In this document: in pieces, positions 43,021 through 52,800 of the stretch
Numbering within the stretch: position 1 is the stretch's first letter
How the letters are laid out: each line of letters begins with the position of its first letter
Assembly (NCBI RefSeq): GCF_028368995.1
Contig: NZ_JAQNDL010000002.1
Span: forward strand, 248,001 to 312,000
Reading direction: 5' to 3'
Origin: Nannocystis bainbridge
GTDB taxonomy: Bacteria > Myxococcota_A > Polyangia > Nannocystales > Nannocystaceae
DNA: 64,000 bases
Program-made: the position numbers and the translations under genes
Notes under the pieces: generated by a model
Databases searched by the model: none
What the model saw: only the letters and a program-made list of their open reading frames with translations
Told to the model about the DNA's origin: nothing

Positions 43021-43608
43021 ATGAACCGACGAACCTTCCGCCACGCTGCGAGCCCACGCGCCTCTCGATGGCTCCTGCTGCTCCTCATGTCCGCCTGCTC
43101 CCGCGGGAGCTTCGGCGGCGAGGTGACGAATCCCGACACGGCCCCGCCCGAGCCGGGTGGGGCGAGCTCGGGCGCGGAGAAGGGGGCGCCGGCGCCGGCG
43201 GCGACGCACGAGCGGGTCGCGTTCCAGTGGACCTCGGGCACCGATTCGCTGTCGGGCCGGATCAAGACCCAACTGCCCGGTGGCGAGGCGTTCGAGGGCC
43301 GCTATCACGAGATCACGAAGACGGCGACGGTCGACGAGTACGGCGATCTCTATGGGGCGTGGTACGCCGATCCGTGGATGGGCTCGAACTGGTACTGGGG
43401 CGGCACCTGGCCCTACTACGATAGCGTCGAGGAGTTCATCACCCGCAACACCGGCAAGGTGGTGGCCACGCTCGAGGGCGACCGCGGGACGAAGATGCGC
43501 TGTCGCTTCACGCTCGAGGACCCGGACCGCGGGATCAAGGGCGGCGGCACCGGTGAGTGCCAGCTCTCGAACGGCGAGCGGATCACGACGCGCTTCGAGC
43601 CGCAGTGA
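43021..43608 (+). CDS. Hypothetical lipoprotein
   Basis: ASRWLLLLLMSAC provides a lipoprotein signal with Cys26. A Pro/Ala/Gly linker leads to a beta-rich domain with aromatic residues (LYGAWYADPWMGSNWYWGG, WPYYDSVEEFI) and ends GGGTGECQLSNGERITTRF; 195 residues. The GxxG-type C-terminus resembles small proteins of unknown function with a repeated GEGxC-like strand; no family name is justified. Sites downstream include a 26-bp direct repeat. Confidence 0.72.
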   Translation: MNRRTFRHAASPRASRWLLLLLMSACSRGSFGGEVTNPDTAPPEPGGASSGAEKGAPAPAATHERVAFQWTSGTDSLSGRIKTQLPGGEAFEGRYHEITKTATVDEYGDLYGAWYADPWMGSNWYWGGTWPYYDSVEEFITRNTGKVVATLEGDRGTKMRCRFTLEDPDRGIKGGGTGECQLSNGERITTRFEPQ

Positions 43609-43703
43609 GCATCGGACTCGACGACGGACCTCGAGCGGAGCGCGGCGGAGCGAGCCGTCGCGCGCTCCGCGACAGCAGAAATCACGGGACTCGTGCGCTC
43701 GTC

Positions 43704-43755
43704 GTGACGGCAGGATTCATGGGACTCGCGTGACGGCAGGATTCATGGGACTCGC
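43704..43755. repeat. Two tandem copies of a 26-bp repeat
   Basis: Identical 26-mers start at 43704 and 43730 (gtgacggcaggattcatggg plus six bases). A degenerate partial copy precedes at about 43679. They lie between convergent stops of the 43021 and 43831 genes. Confidence 0.85.
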
Positions 43756-43830
43756 GAGTCGCTGCATATCGGTGCTTCGATAGGCAGCGAGCCCATGAAA
43801 ATCTGCGGCGTCAACGGACGCCCGGCCCGC

Positions 43831-44832
43831 TCACAGCGCCATGCGGAGGATCACCCACACGATTGCGAAGATCACGAACAGCGTCAGGAAGGACGGGACC
43901 TTGCTGGTCTTGGCGGGCTGGGCGACGGCGGCGGGCGGGGCCACGGCCGGCTCGGACTGCGCGGCGGTGGGCGGGTTGACGGAGACGTTGACCATCCACC
44001 GCCGGTGCTCGCGTCCCGGGTGGGTGTCGGTGCGGTTGAGGTTGCCGTTGCTCAGGTCGAACTTGTTGCCGTCGCCGCCGTCGAGGCCGACCGCGAGCCA
44101 GGGCTCGGGCCCGAACTGCACCCCGGTGACGGCGCGGTCCATGTAGCGGAGCTGGCCGATGTTGTCGCGCCCCGGCCACGACAGCACGATCACGAGGCTC
44201 TCGCCGAGGACCATGGCGATCGCGTCGCCGCCGAGCGAGCAGGCGATCGCGCGGATCGGCGTGTCGGCCGGGCCGCCGGTGAGGTGGTGGACGGCGCCGC
44301 TCTCGACGCGCAGGAGCTTGTTGGCGAGGGCGACGACCCAGAAGCCGCGCGCGTTCCAGGCGGCGGCCACCACCGGCGCGCCGACCTCGACGTCGAACAG
44401 CAGGCCGTCGGGGCCGAACACGCCGACCTTGCCTTGCTCGTCGGCGACGAGGAACTGACCGCTCACGCCCCACGCGACCACGGCGGCGCCCGGCCAGGCG
44501 TGCCGTCGTCCCGGGCCGCTCTGGGTCAGCTCGACGACGCCGTCCGCGGTTGCAACGAGCACATGCCCCGCCGGCGAGACGGCGGCGTCGCGGGCGATGT
44601 CGCCGGCCTCGGCGGTGGCCCGCTGCTCGTCGCGCTGCGGGTCGTGCCACACGGCCTGGCCGTCCTCGTCGACGCTGATGACGGCGTCGGGGGTGGCGCC
44701 GACTGCCACCAGCGGGGACTTGCAGTCTCGCCGCCAGCGCGGGCCCTCGCTCGGACCGTCGTGGACGAGGAGCTCGGCGTCGTCGGCGAGCACGAGGTTG
44801 CGACCGGCGCTATCGAAGGCGATCATGCGCAT
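43831..44832 (-). CDS. WD40-like propeller protein with C-terminal tail anchor
   Basis: The 333-residue protein starts MRMIAFDSAGRNLVLADDAE; six or seven repeats with patterns such as AVSPAGHVLVATADGVVELT and GPEPWLAVGLDGG suggest a beta-propeller. A Pro/Ala linker follows and the C-terminus is a single hydrophobic helix (PSFLTLFVIFAIVWVILRMA), a tail anchor leaving the propeller in the cytoplasm. No signal peptide. Function unknown; possibly a scaffold at the membrane. Met 44826 is an alternative start. The longer frame to 45066 is palindrome array and non-coding sequence. Confidence 0.75.
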   Translation of the reverse strand: MRMIAFDSAGRNLVLADDAELLVHDGPSEGPRWRRDCKSPLVAVGATPDAVISVDEDGQAVWHDPQRDEQRATAEAGDIARDAAVSPAGHVLVATADGVVELTQSGPGRRHAWPGAAVVAWGVSGQFLVADEQGKVGVFGPDGLLFDVEVGAPVVAAAWNARGFWVVALANKLLRVESGAVHHLTGGPADTPIRAIACSLGGDAIAMVLGESLVIVLSWPGRDNIGQLRYMDRAVTGVQFGPEPWLAVGLDGGDGNKFDLSNGNLNRTDTHPGREHRRWMVNVSVNPPTAAQSEPAVAPPAAVAQPAKTSKVPSFLTLFVIFAIVWVILRMAL

Positions 44833-45009
44833 GCCGCGTATCACGGGGCGCGACGGCGCGCAACGGGGGGGCGACGGGGCTGAGGGGCCGCAGGAGCCCG
44901 CTGGCGGCGAGATCGGGCCGCGCCCGGGATGGTCGGCACGAGTCGGCGAAGGCGGGGCGAGTGGCCCGAGCCGGGACGGTCGCGGGCACCGACGAGTCAG
45001 GACGTGGAC

Positions 45010-45154
45010 TGTCGTTAGGGACATGTCCTTTGGGGCATGCTCAGCGAGACATGGCTGTGAGGACATGTCCGGAAGGGCATGTCATTACGAAAGAACAGGC
45101 CCTTCGCGGCGGTGGCCGCGAGGACCTGTCTGGAAGGGCATGTCCACAAGGACA
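45010..45154. repeat. Two arrays of 14-bp palindromic units (5 + 3)
   Basis: Units abut at 45010 (TGTCGTTAGGGACA), 45024, 45038, 45052 and 45066, and again at 45113, 45127 and 45141 (TGTCCACAAGGACA). They fill most of the gap 44833-45169 upstream of the WD40-like gene and just downstream of the reductase gene. Nothing else is seen in that gap. Confidence 0.88.
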
Positions 45155-45169
45155 CGCTCTCCCGCGCGC

Positions 45170-46147
45170 TCAGGGCTTGGCGACGACCAGGACCTTGCCG
45201 CCGCGCTGCTGCTTCTCGGCGTGGCGCAGGGCCTCGCCGATGCGGTCCAGCGGGTAGGTGGCCTCGATCGGGGTGGTCAGCTCGCCGGTTGCGAGCAGGC
45301 CGAGCAGCTCGCCGAAGGCCTTGGCGACGCCCTCGCGCGGGGTGTTGCGGAACCACTCGACCAGCCAGAAGCCGCGCAGGGTGACGCCGCGGAACACCAG
45401 GTCGACGCCCGAGAGCTGGCAGGCCTCGCCGGACAGCAGGCCGTAGTTGACGACGACGCCGCCGGGGCTGACGGACGAGCCGAGGCGACCGGTCGCGGCG
45501 CCGCCGATGGCGTCGACGGCGAAGCGCAGGCTGCCGTCGCCGACGACGGCCTTGACGCGCTCGGCGAGGTCGGGGCCGTCGACGAGCACGACCTCGGCGC
45601 CCCAGCTCTTCAAGGTGTCCTCGAGGCCAGGTCGACGCACGACGGCGATCCCGCGCGCGCCGGCCTTTTTGGCGAGGGTGAAGAAGGCGCGGCCGACCCC
45701 CGAGTTGGCGGCGTTCTTGAGGACCCACTGGCCGGGCTGCAGCTGGGCCTCGTGGACGAGGGCGCGGGCGGTCAGCGGGTTGACGGTGAGCATGGCCAGC
45801 TGCTCGTCGGCGATGCCGGCCGGGAGGGCGAACAGGCCGGAGGCGGCGAGCACGTGGTGCTCGCGCCAGGTGCCGCCGCCGAGCAGGACGCGGTCGCCGA
45901 CGCGGATGTTGTCGACGCCGGAGCCGACCGCGGTGACGACCCCGACGCCCTCGAGGCCGCCGATCGCCGGCAAGGTGGGGACGATGCCGTACTGTCCGCG
46001 CAGGTTGAGCAGGTCGGCCGGGTTGATCGGCGCGGCCAGCATGGCGACGGCGGCCTGCCCGGGCCCGGGCGGTGGAGGTGCGGGGAGGTCGACGACCTCG
46101 GCGACCTCGTCGGGGGCGCCAAAGCGGGAGAACTGAACGGCTCGCAT
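45170..46147 (-). CDS. MDR-family oxidoreductase, enoyl-thioester-reductase-like
   Basis: The 325-residue zinc-free medium-chain dehydrogenase/reductase contains AAPINPADLLNLRGQYGIVP, LPAIGGLEGVGVVTAVGSGV, the Rossmann segment NSGVGRAFFTLAKKAGARGI and FWLVEWFRN near the C-terminus, all as in trans-2-enoyl-CoA/ACP reductases (MECR/Etr1-like). It would reduce 2-enoyl thioesters with NADPH in fatty-acid synthesis; a quinone-reductase activity is possible. The start at 46147 is six bases after TACTTT (46154-46159, minus strand). Confidence 0.85.
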   Translation of the reverse strand: MRAVQFSRFGAPDEVAEVVDLPAPPPPGPGQAAVAMLAAPINPADLLNLRGQYGIVPTLPAIGGLEGVGVVTAVGSGVDNIRVGDRVLLGGGTWREHHVLAASGLFALPAGIADEQLAMLTVNPLTARALVHEAQLQPGQWVLKNAANSGVGRAFFTLAKKAGARGIAVVRRPGLEDTLKSWGAEVVLVDGPDLAERVKAVVGDGSLRFAVDAIGGAATGRLGSSVSPGGVVVNYGLLSGEACQLSGVDLVFRGVTLRGFWLVEWFRNTPREGVAKAFGELLGLLATGELTTPIEATYPLDRIGEALRHAEKQQRGGKVLVVAKP

Positions 46148-46406
46148 GGCCGGAAAGTAGCACCGCGGCGGGCTCGATCGCTCGAGTCGCGGCGGGGATG
46201 CGGACAGCGAGCCCGGCCGCGCGAGCGAGCGGAGGCCCGGCCGCAAAAGCGTGAATCCGGGACGTCGAGGACGGGTGAAATGAAGGTCGCGGGTGCCCGC
46301 GAGCAGCGGCCGGGCGCGACGCAGGTCGCGGGTGAACGGCGAACGGAGGTGCAGCGCGACGACTCGCGGGCGCCCGGCGAGCACCCGTGATTCGCTGCGC
46401 CGGGCC

Positions 46407-47237
46407 TCAGAAGCGGCCGGACAGCGTCAGACCGGCGTAATTGAAGCTGAGGGTCGGCTGCAGGCGGACCTGGTTGTGGGTGATGTAGCGCATCAGCTTG
46501 AGGTTGCGGCCGTAGGCGACGCCGTGGGTCAGGAGGCCGACGCCGACGACGCCCATCGCCTGGCCGATGCCGATGCCCGCGAGGTAGCCGCTCATGCGCC
46601 GGCCCATGCACTGGCGGAAGCCGGGGACGTTGCCCTCGACGACCTCGGGGCCGCCGAGGTCGCCGCCGGTCATGTCGAGGATCGGGCTGCGCTCGTTGCA
46701 GGTGGCGAAGCCGAGGACGTCGGCGAACGAGGCGATCCGGACGCCGAGGTAGGTGACGATGCCGGCGGTCATGATGCCGGCGCCGAGGCCGATCTGCAGG
46801 GCGGCGTTCTGCTTGCGCTCGCCGGAGAAGGCGGTGCGGTGGGCGTCCCAGCGGCCGCGCATCGAGCCGCCGCCGGCGGCGAAGGCGAAGGCGGCGGTGT
46901 TGGAGAGCAGGCCGATCGGGGCGAGGATGCCGAGCGCGGCGCTGCCGTTGATGCACTGGTCGAAGCCGGCGACGCTCATGGCCTCGTTGTCGTAGCTGAG
47001 GTCGCGGCACAGGCGGCTGGCCGCGACGACGCGCCCGAGGTTGGCGCCGAAGCCGATGCCGCCGAGCACGCCGGCGGTGGCGAGCAGGCCGGTGCCGCGC
47101 CAGCGCGGCTCGGGCGGGCGGGCAGAGGCAGGGGCGGGGGCGTCCACGCTGGCGGCGGGCGCGGGGCCTTCGGGCGCGGGGGCCTCGGGCTGGGCGGCGA
47201 GGACGACGGAGAGGGCGAGGGCGACGGTGGAGGCCAT
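46407..47237 (-). CDS. Hypothetical secreted or membrane protein
   Basis: The 276-residue protein starts MASTVALALSVVLAAQPEAP, a Sec-type signal peptide, followed by a Pro/Ala-rich segment. Several moderately hydrophobic Gly-rich segments (GTGLLATAGVLGGIGFGANL, AALQIGLGAGIMTAGIVTYL, GIGIGQAMGVVGVGLLTHGV) and the C-terminal beta-like LQPTLSFNYAGLTLSGRF suggest an inner- or outer-membrane protein; the terminal Phe is typical of outer-membrane barrels. Cysteines occur in pairs around loops. No family recognised. Confidence 0.68.
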   Translation of the reverse strand: MASTVALALSVVLAAQPEAPAPEGPAPAASVDAPAPASARPPEPRWRGTGLLATAGVLGGIGFGANLGRVVAASRLCRDLSYDNEAMSVAGFDQCINGSAALGILAPIGLLSNTAAFAFAAGGGSMRGRWDAHRTAFSGERKQNAALQIGLGAGIMTAGIVTYLGVRIASFADVLGFATCNERSPILDMTGGDLGGPEVVEGNVPGFRQCMGRRMSGYLAGIGIGQAMGVVGVGLLTHGVAYGRNLKLMRYITHNQVRLQPTLSFNYAGLTLSGRF

Positions 47238-47496
47238 GGTGGTGCTTCCGATCGGGATGTCCGCGAGGACATGGGGTGCGATCACCACGCGGCGGCGCGA
47301 ACACGTCGCGCTGCGGTCGTCGGGTGACGCGGCTGCGATCACCGGCGAGCGGGCGCGAGCGCGGCGCGCCGCGCGGCCCGTGGGGTGACCACGATCGGAT
47401 AGCTGCCCGTGCGGGCGCGACGGATCAGTGCGCGCTGTTTGGCGAGCTCACGGCCTCTGCACGTCGTTCGCGTGAAACCGGGCCCCGGACGGGCCT

Positions 47497-48723
47497 TCAG
47501 GCCCGCGGGAAAGTGCTGCTTTCTGCAACGACGTCGGCCAGCAGGTCGGCGACGGTGTGCGCCTCTTCCACGGTGAGGCACAGCGGCGGGCAGATGAATA
47601 AAAGATTGTCGCGGTACGGGACGTAGGCGCCGCGCTCGAGCAGGCGAGCGGCCAGCGGGGCGGCGGGGCGGTCGAGCTCGAGGCAGCGCATCAGGCCGAG
47701 GCCGCGGCTGTCGCGGACGGCGCCGCGCAGGGATGGCTTTTGGGACATGTCCTGAAAGCGCTCCGCGAACACGCCACCGACCTGGTCGGCGTTCTCGGGC
47801 AGGCGCTGCTCGGCGTAGACCTCGAGCGCGCCGAGAGCGGCCGCGCAGCCGACCGGGTGGGCGTAGTGGGTGACGCCGCACCATAACTTGTGGTCGTCGA
47901 AGTGAGCGGCGACCTTCGCGGAGGCCATGACTGCGGACAGCGGGGCGTAGCCGCTGGTGAGGCCCTTGCCGAGCACCATGAGGTCGGGCTGCACGCCCCA
48001 GTGCTCGCGCGCGAACCACCGGCCGGTGCGGCCGAAGCCGCTGAAGATCTCGTCGTCGACGAGCAGGATGCCGTGGCGGTCGCACACCGAGCGCACCGCG
48101 GGCCAGAAGTCGGGCGGCGGGGGCTGCATGCCGTTGGTGCCGGTGAAGCCCTCGAGCACGATCGCGGCGATGGTCTCGGGGCCCTCGCGCTCGACGACCT
48201 CGTGCAGGCTCTGGGCCCACGCCGAGGGCTCGCCGGCGGGCGCGGGGTACGGGTCGTCGATGTGGATCGCGGGCGCGAGGTCGGCGGCGAACGGGGCGCG
48301 GCGCGGGTCGCCGGCGATGCCGAGCGTCGCCAGGGTGGCGCCGTGGTAGCTGCGGCGGCGCGTGACGATCTTGCTGCGGCCGGTGTAGAGGCGGGCGATC
48401 TTGATCGCGTTCTCGACCGCCTCGGCGCCGCCGGAGGCGAGGAAGGCCCGGGCGAGGCCGGTGCGCTCGGCCAGCGCGGCGGTGAGCTGCTCGCGGACCT
48501 CGAGGCGCATGTTGGGCCCGGCGACCGGGAGCTCGCGGATCTGGGCGATCATCCGCTCCTGAATGTGGCGCACGCCGTGGCCGGCGTTGACGTTGTAGGT
48601 CTGGCTCTCGAGGTCCCACAACCAGCCGTGCTCGCGGGTGCGGAAGCGGGCGCCCTCGGCGGCGTCGACGGTGAGCGGGTGGGCGTTTCGCTGGGCGGAC
48701 CAGGTGTAGAAGATATGGCTCAT
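47497..48723 (-). CDS. Class III (fold type I) PLP-dependent aminotransferase
   Basis: The 408-residue protein has the class III pattern complete: FLASGGAEAVENAIKIARLY, SYHGATLATLGIAG, LLVDDEIFSGFGRTG with PLP-binding Asp224, and LMVLGKGLTSGYAPLSAV with Schiff-base Lys253. It resembles omega-transaminases such as taurine- or adenosylmethionine-8-amino-7-oxononanoate-type enzymes; the amine substrate is unknown. It is the last gene of a coupled operon: its ATG overlaps the stop of the C45 acyltransferase (ATGA). A pair of palindromes (47734, 47748) is translated as a surface segment (FQDMSQKPSL). Confidence 0.9.
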   Translation of the reverse strand: MSHIFYTWSAQRNAHPLTVDAAEGARFRTREHGWLWDLESQTYNVNAGHGVRHIQERMIAQIRELPVAGPNMRLEVREQLTAALAERTGLARAFLASGGAEAVENAIKIARLYTGRSKIVTRRRSYHGATLATLGIAGDPRRAPFAADLAPAIHIDDPYPAPAGEPSAWAQSLHEVVEREGPETIAAIVLEGFTGTNGMQPPPPDFWPAVRSVCDRHGILLVDDEIFSGFGRTGRWFAREHWGVQPDLMVLGKGLTSGYAPLSAVMASAKVAAHFDDHKLWCGVTHYAHPVGCAAALGALEVYAEQRLPENADQVGGVFAERFQDMSQKPSLRGAVRDSRGLGLMRCLELDRPAAPLAARLLERGAYVPYRDNLLFICPPLCLTVEEAHTVADLLADVVAESSTFPRA

Positions 48724-49883
48724 GGGACATGTCCTCCGCGCCAGCGATCGAGCTGGACCACGGTGAACGGCTCGGTCTGGCCGCAGCCGCGGCCGACCAG
48801 GACCTGGCCGCGGGAGAGGTCGATGATCATGCGGCCGCAGGTCTTGGAGGCGGACGGATCGCCGCCGCCGTCGTCGATGTGCGAGCAGACCGAGCGGGGG
48901 AAGCCGTCGTGGCTCGACAGCATGGTCCACAGGGCGCGGGCGTCCTGCGGGCGCTGCTGGACGTAGAGGGTGGTGGCCAGCTCCATGCGGCGGAACGAGG
49001 TGCTGGCCTTCGGGACAGCTTCGTGCTGGCGCAGGATCGGGTCGAAGCAATGGTTGGTGTGGAGGTGGGCCGCGCGGGCGCCGACCTGGGTGACGACCTT
49101 GAGCTTGCCGGAGGTCTCGACGCCGAAGAACTCGCGGCCGTCGGCGATCATGTAGTGGTGACCCGAGGACAGGCGGGTGCGCAGCAGCAGGTCGCGGGCC
49201 TCGCGGGCGCTGGCGCAGGCCAGCATGGCGCGCACGAGCGCGGGCCAGACCACGCCGACCTGACCGTCGGTGCTGGACAGGTTGTTGATGGTGACGGCGA
49301 GGCCGCTGGCGCTGACGCCGGTCATGCCGAGGCAGCCGGTCAGGGTGAAGCAGACGACCTCGTCGTCGCCGCGCCTGGGCTTGATGCGGATGGCGCGCAC
49401 GTAGGGCTCGGCGGTGCCGTGCATGTCCCAGGTCTGGCCGAGCACCGGGGCGTCGTGGCCGGGCAAGTAGACGGCGGTGCAGCCGCCCGGATCGTCGTCG
49501 TCGTCGTTGGTGTTGAGGGCGTGGAAGGTGTCCGAAACGACAGGGTCTTCCGGACATGTCCCTTCGAGCACGCTCGGCGGGACGTCGCGCAGGTCGGTGT
49601 AGTGGTTGAGGATGACGACCGCCTCGGGGGTGACGGCGGCGCCGCGGGCGATGCCCCGCAGCTCGGCGGCCAGCGGCGCCGAGAAGTTGTCGAGCAGCGG
49701 GAGGTGGAGCCGGGCGACGTCGTCGAGCTGGGCGCGGCCGGAGAACGAGCCCTTCTTGAGCGCGAGCGCGGCGCGGATCTCGACGAGCTCGCGGATCTCG
49801 GCCCGCCACAGCTCGCCGTGGGCCTCGCCGCGGGCGGCCGGGTCGTCTTGATCGAACAGGAACGGTGCGAAGGAGTCGGTCAC
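48720..49883 (-). CDS. C45-family autoproteolytic acyltransferase/hydrolase
   Basis: The 387-residue protein starts at GTG 49883. The segment GGCTAVYLPGHDAPVLGQTW puts the nucleophile at Cys135 after Gly-Gly, as in acyl-CoA:6-aminopenicillanic acid acyltransferase (C45), which self-cleaves before that Cys into two chains. Other family blocks are VICFTLTG-like VVCFTLTGCLGMTGVSASGL, ITINNLS-like VTINNLSS and HHYMIADGREFFGVETS. It could make or break an amide bond. Both ends overlap neighbours by four bases. Three head-to-tail palindromes (49529-49570) encode residues around 105-118, just upstream of the processing site. Confidence 0.88.
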   Translation of the reverse strand: MTDSFAPFLFDQDDPAARGEAHGELWRAEIRELVEIRAALALKKGSFSGRAQLDDVARLHLPLLDNFSAPLAAELRGIARGAAVTPEAVVILNHYTDLRDVPPSVLEGTCPEDPVVSDTFHALNTNDDDDDPGGCTAVYLPGHDAPVLGQTWDMHGTAEPYVRAIRIKPRRGDDEVVCFTLTGCLGMTGVSASGLAVTINNLSSTDGQVGVVWPALVRAMLACASAREARDLLLRTRLSSGHHYMIADGREFFGVETSGKLKVVTQVGARAAHLHTNHCFDPILRQHEAVPKASTSFRRMELATTLYVQQRPQDARALWTMLSSHDGFPRSVCSHIDDGGGDPSASKTCGRMIIDLSRGQVLVGRGCGQTEPFTVVQLDRWRGGHVP

Positions 49884-52800
49884 GCGGGGCTCCGGGCCTC
49901 GTCGATGGCGGCCAGCACGCGGCGGCGCAGGTCGCCGGTGATGGTGGCGGGCGAGATGGTGAGCGGCGGGGCGAACACGAGGGTGTCGGGCAGGCCGTTG
50001 CCGAGGTAGAGGCCGCGGTGCAGGCAGGCCTGGTCGACGGCCTCGGCGACGGCGACGCTGGGGAAGGTGATGGTGCGGTAGAGGCCGACGCCGCCGAGCC
50101 GCGCGCCGGGGCAGGCGGGCAGGACGTCGTGCTGCAGCAGCTCGTCGAGGGCGGCGATCGACTCGGCGAGGTCGAGCCGCCGGGCGGCCCGCAGGTGCTC
50201 GTGGGCGCGGATCGCCGACAGCTCGTCGCCGTCCCAGGTCGAGATCAGGACCAGCGGCTTCTTGATGAAGTAGCGGTCGCCGACGAAGATGTGGCCGATC
50301 TGGCCGCCGGGGTACCAGAGCACCATGTCGGGCACGACGTCGGTGGGCAGGGTGTCGACGCCCCAGGCGGCGCCGCCGGTGCGGTAGCAGCCGCTGGCGG
50401 CCTCGACGAGCACGAGCGGGATGTCGTGGGCGCGGCAGGCGGCCGCCAGCACGCGCGCGGGCTCGCCGGCGAGGACCCGGCCCGAGCGCTCGCCGACGAC
50501 CTCGACGAACAGGCCGAGGATCTTGTCGGCACCTTGCCTTTCGACCAGGTCCTTGAGGCCAGCTTCGAAGCCGGCGGGGTCGTCCTCGGGGTGAGGCAGG
50601 CGCGGGAACTCGAACAGGGCCAGGCCGTCGCCGAAGCCGGCCGGGTCGGACAGGCTGCGCGCGGCGGCGGTGACGTGGCCGAGGTAGCCGCCCTGCAGGC
50701 CGACCGCGAGCTGGCCCTGCGGGCGGCTGAGGCGGAGGCAGCGCAGCGCCTTGTCGACGGTCTCGTCGCGCGACGAGGTGAAGTACATGTGGCCGGTGCC
50801 GCGCGGGGCGAGCAGGCGCAGGTGCTCGCTGTAGTGGACGGTGTCGACGGTGGCGTAGTTGCTGAGGTTGATGCGGCTGGCGGTCGGGCCGACCAGCTCG
50901 TGGCCGGCCATGAACGCCGGCGTGGCCCCGAACGGCTGCTGCAGGCCGCTGGCGAGGTCGAGGATGCCCTCGTCGTTCGGCGCGCGCGGGACCGGCGGCG
51001 GGACCAGCGGGATCCGGTAGTAGTCGGCCAGCGCGTTGCCCTCGTACTGGTGCGTCAGGCGGACCACCGGGAAGGCGCCGTACGAGCGGTTGAGGCCGGC
51101 CATGGCGTCGGTGGTGCCGACGCGGTTGCGGCCCGAGACGTAGGAGAAGCCGTGGACCTTGGCCCACTGGACCTGGGCGCGCTTGAGCAGGCGACCGACG
51201 CCGCGGGCCCGCGCGGCCTCGGCGACGGTGACGTCGGCCGAGTAGAAGGTGTCGCCGAGGCCGAGGCGCTCGTCCTGGCTGGCGCCCGAGACGCCGCGGA
51301 AGCCCTCGAGCGGGCCGCCGAAGCAGAAGCCGAGGATCGAGCCGCTGGCGGTGTCGACGGCGCACAGGCCGAGGCCGGTGGCGGCGGCGCGGCGCAGGTA
51401 GGCCTCGCTGTCGCGGCGCGCGGGCTCGTAGCTGGTGTTCTCGATGACCATGATCTGCGGCCAGTCGCGCTCCTCGATCGGGCGCACGATCACGGCCGGG
51501 TCGCTGTCGGCGGTCTGACCCTCGGGGACCCAATCCTTGGCTGTCTTGTCGGACAGGCGCGCGAGCGACTCGTGGATCCGCTTGAACAGGTCGTCGACGA
51601 CGCGCTCGTCCCAGCCGGCGCTGAAGCGGAACCGGATCGTGCGCTCGCCGGCGGGGTAGGTCATGAGGCCCCGCTGGTAGCGCTGGTCGATGAAGGCGGT
51701 CTGAGCGGCGGTGTCGGGCAGGTCGAAGGCGAGGGCGGTGCCGGCGAGGCGGACGTCGCCGACGAGGCCGGGGAAGGCGGCGGCGAGCGCCTCGGCGCGC
51801 GGGCGCAGCAGGCTCTCGAGGTAGGTCTGGTCGCGCGAGGTCTCGAGCTGGATGAGGCCGCGCAGGGCCGAGGCGACGTGGACCTGGTTGCTCTCGGGGT
51901 CGGGCCAGCGCGACAGGACGACGCCGAGGCCGGCCTTCTTGGCGCAGGTCAGGATGTCGGGCGCGGTGGCCTCGTCGCCGCCGAGGCCGAGGCGGGTCCA
52001 CCAGAAGAACGGGCCGCCGGTGGCGAAGCCGGTCTGGACCTCGTCGACGACCAGCGGCAGCTTGCGCGCGCGGGCCAGCTTGCACAGGCCGAGCAAGAAC
52101 TCGCGGCGCAGGTAGACATCACCGCCCTCGGCCTGCATCGGCTCGACGACGATGGCGTAGATCTCGTGACCGCGAGCGTCGAGCAGGCGCTCGACCTCGT
52201 CGAGGTCGGCGTGGCTGAACACGGCCTCGTAGCCCTCGAACTCGAAGGGGGCGCGCTTGTCCGGGTTCCAGGTGGCGGCGAGGGTGGCGAGGGTGCGGCC
52301 GTGGAAGCCGTCGCGGAAGGCGAGCACGCGCCGGCGCGGGCCGTCGACCGGCGGCGGGGCGTGCAGGCGAGCGATGCGCAGCGCCTTCTCGTTGGCCTCG
52401 GCACCGCCGGCGCAGACGAAGCTGACGTGGTCGAGCGCGGGCGGGGCCAGCCGCTCGAGCGCCTCCTCGTAGGCGGCCAGCTCGGGCACGTGGTGCACCG
52501 TGGTGTCGGGGTTGCTCCACAGGCAGTGGTCGAAGCGGCCGGTGTAGAGCGCCTTGACGATGCCCGGGTGATAGAAGCCGTGCGTCAGGGTGGCGATCTG
52601 TGAGCAGGCGTCGAGCAAGGTGAGCGGCCGGGCGTCGACCGAGACCATGTAGGGGCCCGAGCTGCGGCGGGTGTCGACGACCATCGGCTTCTTCTCGCGG
52701 ACGGTGAAGCCGCCGCCGTAGAAGCGCTCGAGCAGGGCCGCCGACTCCGGCAGCTCGCCGCCGGGCGGGATCCGTACGCGCCTCGTCTCGCGCTCGAAGA